Below, piece by piece: positions 6,763 to 9,486 of a stretch of 9,486 bases of DNA. Every line of letters starts with the position of its first letter. Positions within the stretch are counted from its first letter, which is position 1. Where the stretch lies: assembly GCA_964590225.1 (NCBI GenBank), contig CAZPWS010000078.1, positions 1 to 9,486 of the forward strand, written 5' to 3'. Position numbers and translations under genes: made by a program. This DNA is from JAEUSG01 sp964590225. GTDB lineage: Bacteria > Fibrobacterota > OXYB2-FULL-49-7 > JAEUSG01. The notes beneath the pieces were generated by a model that saw only the letters and a list, made by a program, of their open reading frames with translations, ran no database searches and was not told the origin of the DNA.

Positions 6763-7610
6763 TTTAAAATCGCCTTAACCTTTTCAAATTCAATAAGCGC
6801 GCTATCTGTAAATCCCCTATTCAAGTAAAACATGCCAATATTATACGAAAGATTTTTCAGGTGGGGTCGCTCTTTTTCTGCCATACGAAATGCAGCTAAT
6901 GCCTCTTTATCCTTTCCAAGCGCTATATTAGCGATTGCGAGATTGCCATACGCTTCCGCAAAACCCACAAAATTATACGCTGCATCTCTGCTCAATTTTG
7001 CCGCTTCCCAATTTTTACCTTGAGCAAGGTTAATTGTCCCTAAATTATATGCAAGAACCGCTGCTACCTCCCGTTTTGTTAAATTACGAAGAGAATAGAA
7101 AGAATCGTCAACACCAACGGAATAGCGCATTCTGTAATACTCGTCATCATGATTGTAGCCACGGCGGTTAGGTTCAATATTAATTTTATTGGTCCCGTCA
7201 TCATATCTCACAAAAAAATGGCCGGGAAGCAGAACACCATATATGGGCATCCCTTTTCTTTCAGCAATCAAAAGGAAAATCAATCCCACTCCAATGCAAC
7301 CGCCTCTCCCCCGCTTCCATACTCGTTGTGGCAGCATATTATCAATGTTGCCAATTACAGAATCAAACTCCATTTTCCGTTTACAATATATATAATCGAC
7401 AATAGCGTCAATGTTGCTATCAATTGAATCTGACACCTTGTTAAGTTCAGCCAAAAACTGATTTGCGTCAGTGGTTAACGCAGAAATGTATTGTGCTAGA
7501 GAGTCAGGAAAAAGCACCGGTGGTTCGAACCCTTCCGGCGCTCTATTACAGGCAACAAATAATAGAAATGGGAGTAATACCGCTTTGGAGAAAAATCTCC
7601 ACACCATCAT
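6759..7610 (-). CDS. Lipoprotein with SirB1-like transglutaminase-core domain and TPRs
   Basis: 283 residues. A hydrophobic leader ends at FVAC (Cys21), a slightly non-standard lipobox with Phe at -3, so membrane anchoring is likely. Residues about 60-160 resemble the SirB1/transglutaminase-like core: 'MLPQRVWKRGRGGCIGVGL', 'AERKGMPIYGVLLPGHFFVRY', then INIEPN. Cys105, His131 and Glu146 are candidate catalytic residues; many SirB1 relatives have Asp at the last place. Residues about 186-283 contain three TPR-like helix pairs (for example 'AYGNLAIANIALGKDKEAL'), which usually mediate protein-protein contact. The cysteine fold suggests a protease or amidotransferase, but many family members have no proven activity. 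The gene overlaps its neighbours on both sides by ATGA; a second ATG at 7607 is an alternative start. No good Shine-Dalgarno is seen, consistent with coupling. Confidence 0.86.
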   Translation of the reverse strand: MMVWRFFSKAVLLPFLLFVACNRAPEGFEPPVLFPDSLAQYISALTTDANQFLAELNKVSDSIDSNIDAIVDYIYCKRKMEFDSVIGNIDNMLPQRVWKRGRGGCIGVGLIFLLIAERKGMPIYGVLLPGHFFVRYDDGTNKINIEPNRRGYNHDDEYYRMRYSVGVDDSFYSLRNLTKREVAAVLAYNLGTINLAQGKNWEAAKLSRDAAYNFVGFAEAYGNLAIANIALGKDKEALAAFRMAEKERPHLKNLSYNIGMFYLNRGFTDSALIEFEKVKAILK

Positions 7611-8296
7611 GGCACTACAACAAATGGCACCTTGTTCTGGTCGTTGTATTCGCTCTTGCTCGTATAATCTTCAATTCTGATTTTGCAACTGCGGGCGTTT
7701 GTATAGTCAACAGTATCAACCACCCCGTCTCCTACTGTCCATGTAAAAAAACTATCCTTAGGAACCATTCTATTGAGTTCTGCCAAAAGATCTGTCCAGT
7801 TAAGGCCATTATCAGCAGTCATAGATATCAATACGCCGCTAATTTTTGGTAAATAGACCCTCCATGATATACGAACATTATCGTTCACCTTAAGCGTATC
7901 GGCATCGGCAGGAGTTGTTAATAAAAGGGCAGAAATAGTTAAGCTGTCATAATGCGAGGTGTCTGTACCACTAACGGCAATAAGCTTGCTGTAACCCTCG
8001 CTTCTAACCGTTACATCGTTTGTGGGGAGTGCAACTTGTAGATCGCTACCTTCCCGTTTAAGCACAGGGAGGCTTTCCCATTCATTATTATCTGTCCGGT
8101 TGTAGTTGAAGGCAACAATCGCATTAGACGCATTCACATTGCTACCGCAATGCACCCAAACTACATCACCGCAGAGATACTTTTTTCCCTGCTCAAGATG
8201 AACTTTTTCTTCTATGGGAGGTACAGTTGGCTTATCCTTACACGATGCGGCAAGAAAAACTGTACATATTACACCAGTTAATAATACCCTTTTCAT
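7607..8296 (-). CDS. Lipoprotein with C-terminal Kre9/KNH-type Ig-like domain
   Basis: 229 residues. The leader ends in LAASC, giving lipidation at Cys19; Lys20-Asp21 follow. Residues about 126-228 match the bacterial version of the Ser/Thr-rich Kre9/KNH1 domain: a 'TTPADADTLKVNDNVRISW' opening, VLISMTADNGLNWTDLL (155-171), FTWTV (184-188) and CKIRIED (204-210) leading to PFVVV. Such domains are common in extracellular proteins, often next to adhesion or enzyme modules; they are not catalytic. Residues 36-123 look like a diverged second copy. Cys42 and Cys50 could form a disulfide. ATG 8296 has AAAGGAG ten bases upstream (8307-8313), and the gene starts 21 bases after the barrel gene. Its partner and exact role are unknown. 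Confidence 0.85.
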   Translation of the reverse strand: MKRVLLTGVICTVFLAASCKDKPTVPPIEEKVHLEQGKKYLCGDVVWVHCGSNVNASNAIVAFNYNRTDNNEWESLPVLKREGSDLQVALPTNDVTVRSEGYSKLIAVSGTDTSHYDSLTISALLLTTPADADTLKVNDNVRISWRVYLPKISGVLISMTADNGLNWTDLLAELNRMVPKDSFFTWTVGDGVVDTVDYTNARSCKIRIEDYTSKSEYNDQNKVPFVVVP

Positions 8297-8306
8297 GATG
8301 CTTATA

Positions 8307-8313
8307 CTCCTTT
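8307..8313 (-). promoter_or_regulatory. Shine-Dalgarno of the lipoprotein gene
   Basis: AAAGGAG on the minus strand lies ten bases before ATG 8296, inside the short gap after the barrel gene. It shows independent ribosome loading, unlike the next two coupled genes. Confidence 0.8.
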
Positions 8314-8317
8314 ATTT

Positions 8318-9448
8318 TTAGAAAAATGTTGATTTAAAGCCAAGAAAAATACTGCCAGTCTGCAAAAAACCTTTCCAGTCCGGACCGCTTAATTTACCAA
8401 TACCAGTGGCATCATATTCATCCGCTACAACATTCTTTTTAGCCGAAAGCGGCAACTGAACAGCAAAATAAACCGGATAATCCATATTCGAAAACTCATA
8501 CCCATACTGGAATGTAGCTGACCACGATTTATAGTCCGGATCGGGTCGTGGGTTATATGTACCCTCTCCCTCTGAATGTATCCATGCAACACCAAGAGGT
8601 ATTGACAGATTTACACCAATTGACTGAACACGGGTTTCGGTTCCCTTATATGCCCATGTAACTCCAAGAGTAGTGCTTGGGGGGAAGTAATCGCCCAAAT
8701 CATTTTCGCCATATGATTTGAAGCGATACTTGAAACGGTCGCCGGTGGCATTTTCAATATCTTTGTAGTAGGTTGATAAAAATTCGTTTTCTCCGCTAAA
8801 CAGGCGCATCGCAACAGGATTAGAGTATGAGATATTGGTAATTAACATACTGCGATCCCAATCCTTTGTGTAGCCAAGCTGAAAAGAGGGGCTGAATATT
8901 CCGCTCCCTTTCTGAAGACTGTTGGGGAGAAAATTTTTGGCCCCATCAGGTCCCCGTTTTATGTCGTACTGACCTGTTGGAATGGTTGTTGAAAAGTTAG
9001 CCGAATACTGACCGTTTGAGCCAAATGTATAACCAATATCGGCAGAAAGATCTCCAAGACCACCCGTAATCTGTGTTTTGTCCTGTTGGTTAGAGCGATA
9101 CTGGACATTGCCAGACTTAGACACAATTGGAATAGAAAGACCGACATCGGTTTTCCAGTTAAGCTTTTTGCTAAAACGGGCATTGAAGGCTTTATTGGTG
9201 AAATCTTCGCCATAATTCATAGATGTCATAGCCTGTAAATCGAACAATCCTCCCGTAATACCGCGACCAACCCAAGTTGCCACGCCACCGCCGCCGCCGC
9301 CTGAACCGCCGGCGCCACAGCCACCAACCGCCTGCCATGGCATCTGTGAAGAGACAAGATGAGACTTCTCGGACTCAAGAGCAAAAAAAACAACTGCTAA
9401 ACAAGCAAATACCATTAACGCGTGAACTCTTTTTTGTCGAGTAGGCAT
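8318..9448 (-). CDS. Outer-membrane beta-barrel protein with poly-Gly N-terminal tract
   Basis: 376 residues. A basic start (RQKR) and hydrophobic segment 10-24 act as a signal peptide; the cut site is unclear. Residues 42-55 are almost all Gly with one Cys (Cys44) and a Ser. The remainder alternates amphipathic strands with Tyr/Trp/Phe-rich turns and ends in Phe-Phe, the C-terminal aromatic expected for BamA-assembled barrels. The segment 'ANFSTTIPTGQYDIKRG' followed by 'GSGIFSPSFQLGYTKDWDRS' is reminiscent of the Phenol_MetA_deg-type barrel family. That resemblance is by memory only and the substrate is unknown. The start has AAGGAGA seven bases upstream (9456-9462). It is the first gene of the unit visible in the window; a promoter or further genes may lie just beyond the right edge. 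Confidence 0.85.
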   Translation of the reverse strand: MPTRQKRVHALMVFACLAVVFFALESEKSHLVSSQMPWQAVGGCGAGGSGGGGGGVATWVGRGITGGLFDLQAMTSMNYGEDFTNKAFNARFSKKLNWKTDVGLSIPIVSKSGNVQYRSNQQDKTQITGGLGDLSADIGYTFGSNGQYSANFSTTIPTGQYDIKRGPDGAKNFLPNSLQKGSGIFSPSFQLGYTKDWDRSMLITNISYSNPVAMRLFSGENEFLSTYYKDIENATGDRFKYRFKSYGENDLGDYFPPSTTLGVTWAYKGTETRVQSIGVNLSIPLGVAWIHSEGEGTYNPRPDPDYKSWSATFQYGYEFSNMDYPVYFAVQLPLSAKKNVVADEYDATGIGKLSGPDWKGFLQTGSIFLGFKSTFF

Positions 9449-9455
9449 AGTTAAG

Positions 9456-9462
9456 TCTCCTT
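9456..9462 (-). promoter_or_regulatory. Shine-Dalgarno of the barrel gene
   Basis: AAGGAGA on the minus strand, seven bases before ATG 9448, supports this start over the later in-frame ATG at residue 12. Confidence 0.85.
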
Positions 9463-9464
9463 AA

Positions 9465-9486
9465 TATTAAAGTAAACTATTAAAGT
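9465..9486 (-). repeat. Direct repeat upstream of the barrel gene
   Basis: ACTTTAATA occurs twice on the minus strand (9486-9478 and 9473-9465), 13 bases apart. The downstream copy runs into the Shine-Dalgarno. The window ends here, so whether more copies follow cannot be seen. Confidence 0.5.

Noticed and set aside
7463..7852. Plus-strand 129-codon open frame across the lipoprotein genes
   Set aside because: It is antisense to two well-supported overlapping genes, has no Shine-Dalgarno and no recognisable domain.
9401..9448. VFAC in the barrel protein leader as a lipobox
   Set aside because: Cys16 lies mid-way through the hydrophobic stretch with more hydrophobic residues after it, and the protein has barrel features, so a Sec signal peptide fits better.

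Overview
The window (about 43% GC by eye) looks like a chromosomal segment of a Gram-negative, double-membraned bacterium. It encodes a Sec-exported, repeat-built surface protein, an outer-membrane barrel ending in a C-terminal aromatic residue, and two lipoproteins. The genes use clear Shine-Dalgarno sites and a bacterial initiator tRNA. The mix of long 'TW..G..WN.a.NW' surface proteins, Kre9/KNH-type Ig-like lipoprotein domains, a stand-alone bacterial RRM protein and compact minus-strand operons recalls Fibrobacterota/Chitinispirillia or Chlorobi-type lineages. That placement is a guess; nothing here proves a taxon.

Left part (1-4288, minus strand): one uninterrupted reading frame of at least 1429 codons that runs off the left edge. 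It starts with a signal peptide and continues as Thr/Ser/Gly-rich beta repeats in two super-repeats (A-b-c-b-c-b-C, then A-b-c-b-C'). It is probably a secreted or surface-attached beta-solenoid protein. Its start faces a 306-base AT-rich divergent intergenic region (4289-4594). That region holds a candidate promoter, a 9-bp inverted repeat at the predicted mRNA 5' end, and a CRP/FNR-like palindrome.

Middle (4595-5140, plus strand): a small single-RRM RNA-binding protein with a Gly/Arg-rich tail, GTG start and its own intrinsic terminator. It is followed by a tRNA-fMet(CAT) gene with a recognisable promoter and terminator. The tRNA carries every initiator hallmark, but the unpaired end is C1-U72 instead of the usual C1-A72.

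Right part (5179-9448, minus strand): four tightly packed genes, transcribed right to left. They encode an outer-membrane beta-barrel with a poly-Gly N-terminal tract; a lipoprotein with one and perhaps two Ig-like (Kre9/KNH-type) domains; a lipoprotein joining a SirB1-like transglutaminase-core domain (Cys105/His131/Glu146) to TPRs; and a multi-pass GT-C-like membrane protein. The last three junctions are 21 bp, then two ATGA overlaps, so this is almost certainly one transcription unit. All four products are predicted to sit in the cell envelope. A joint role in building or modifying a surface structure is plausible but unproven, and the set may be an undescribed envelope module.
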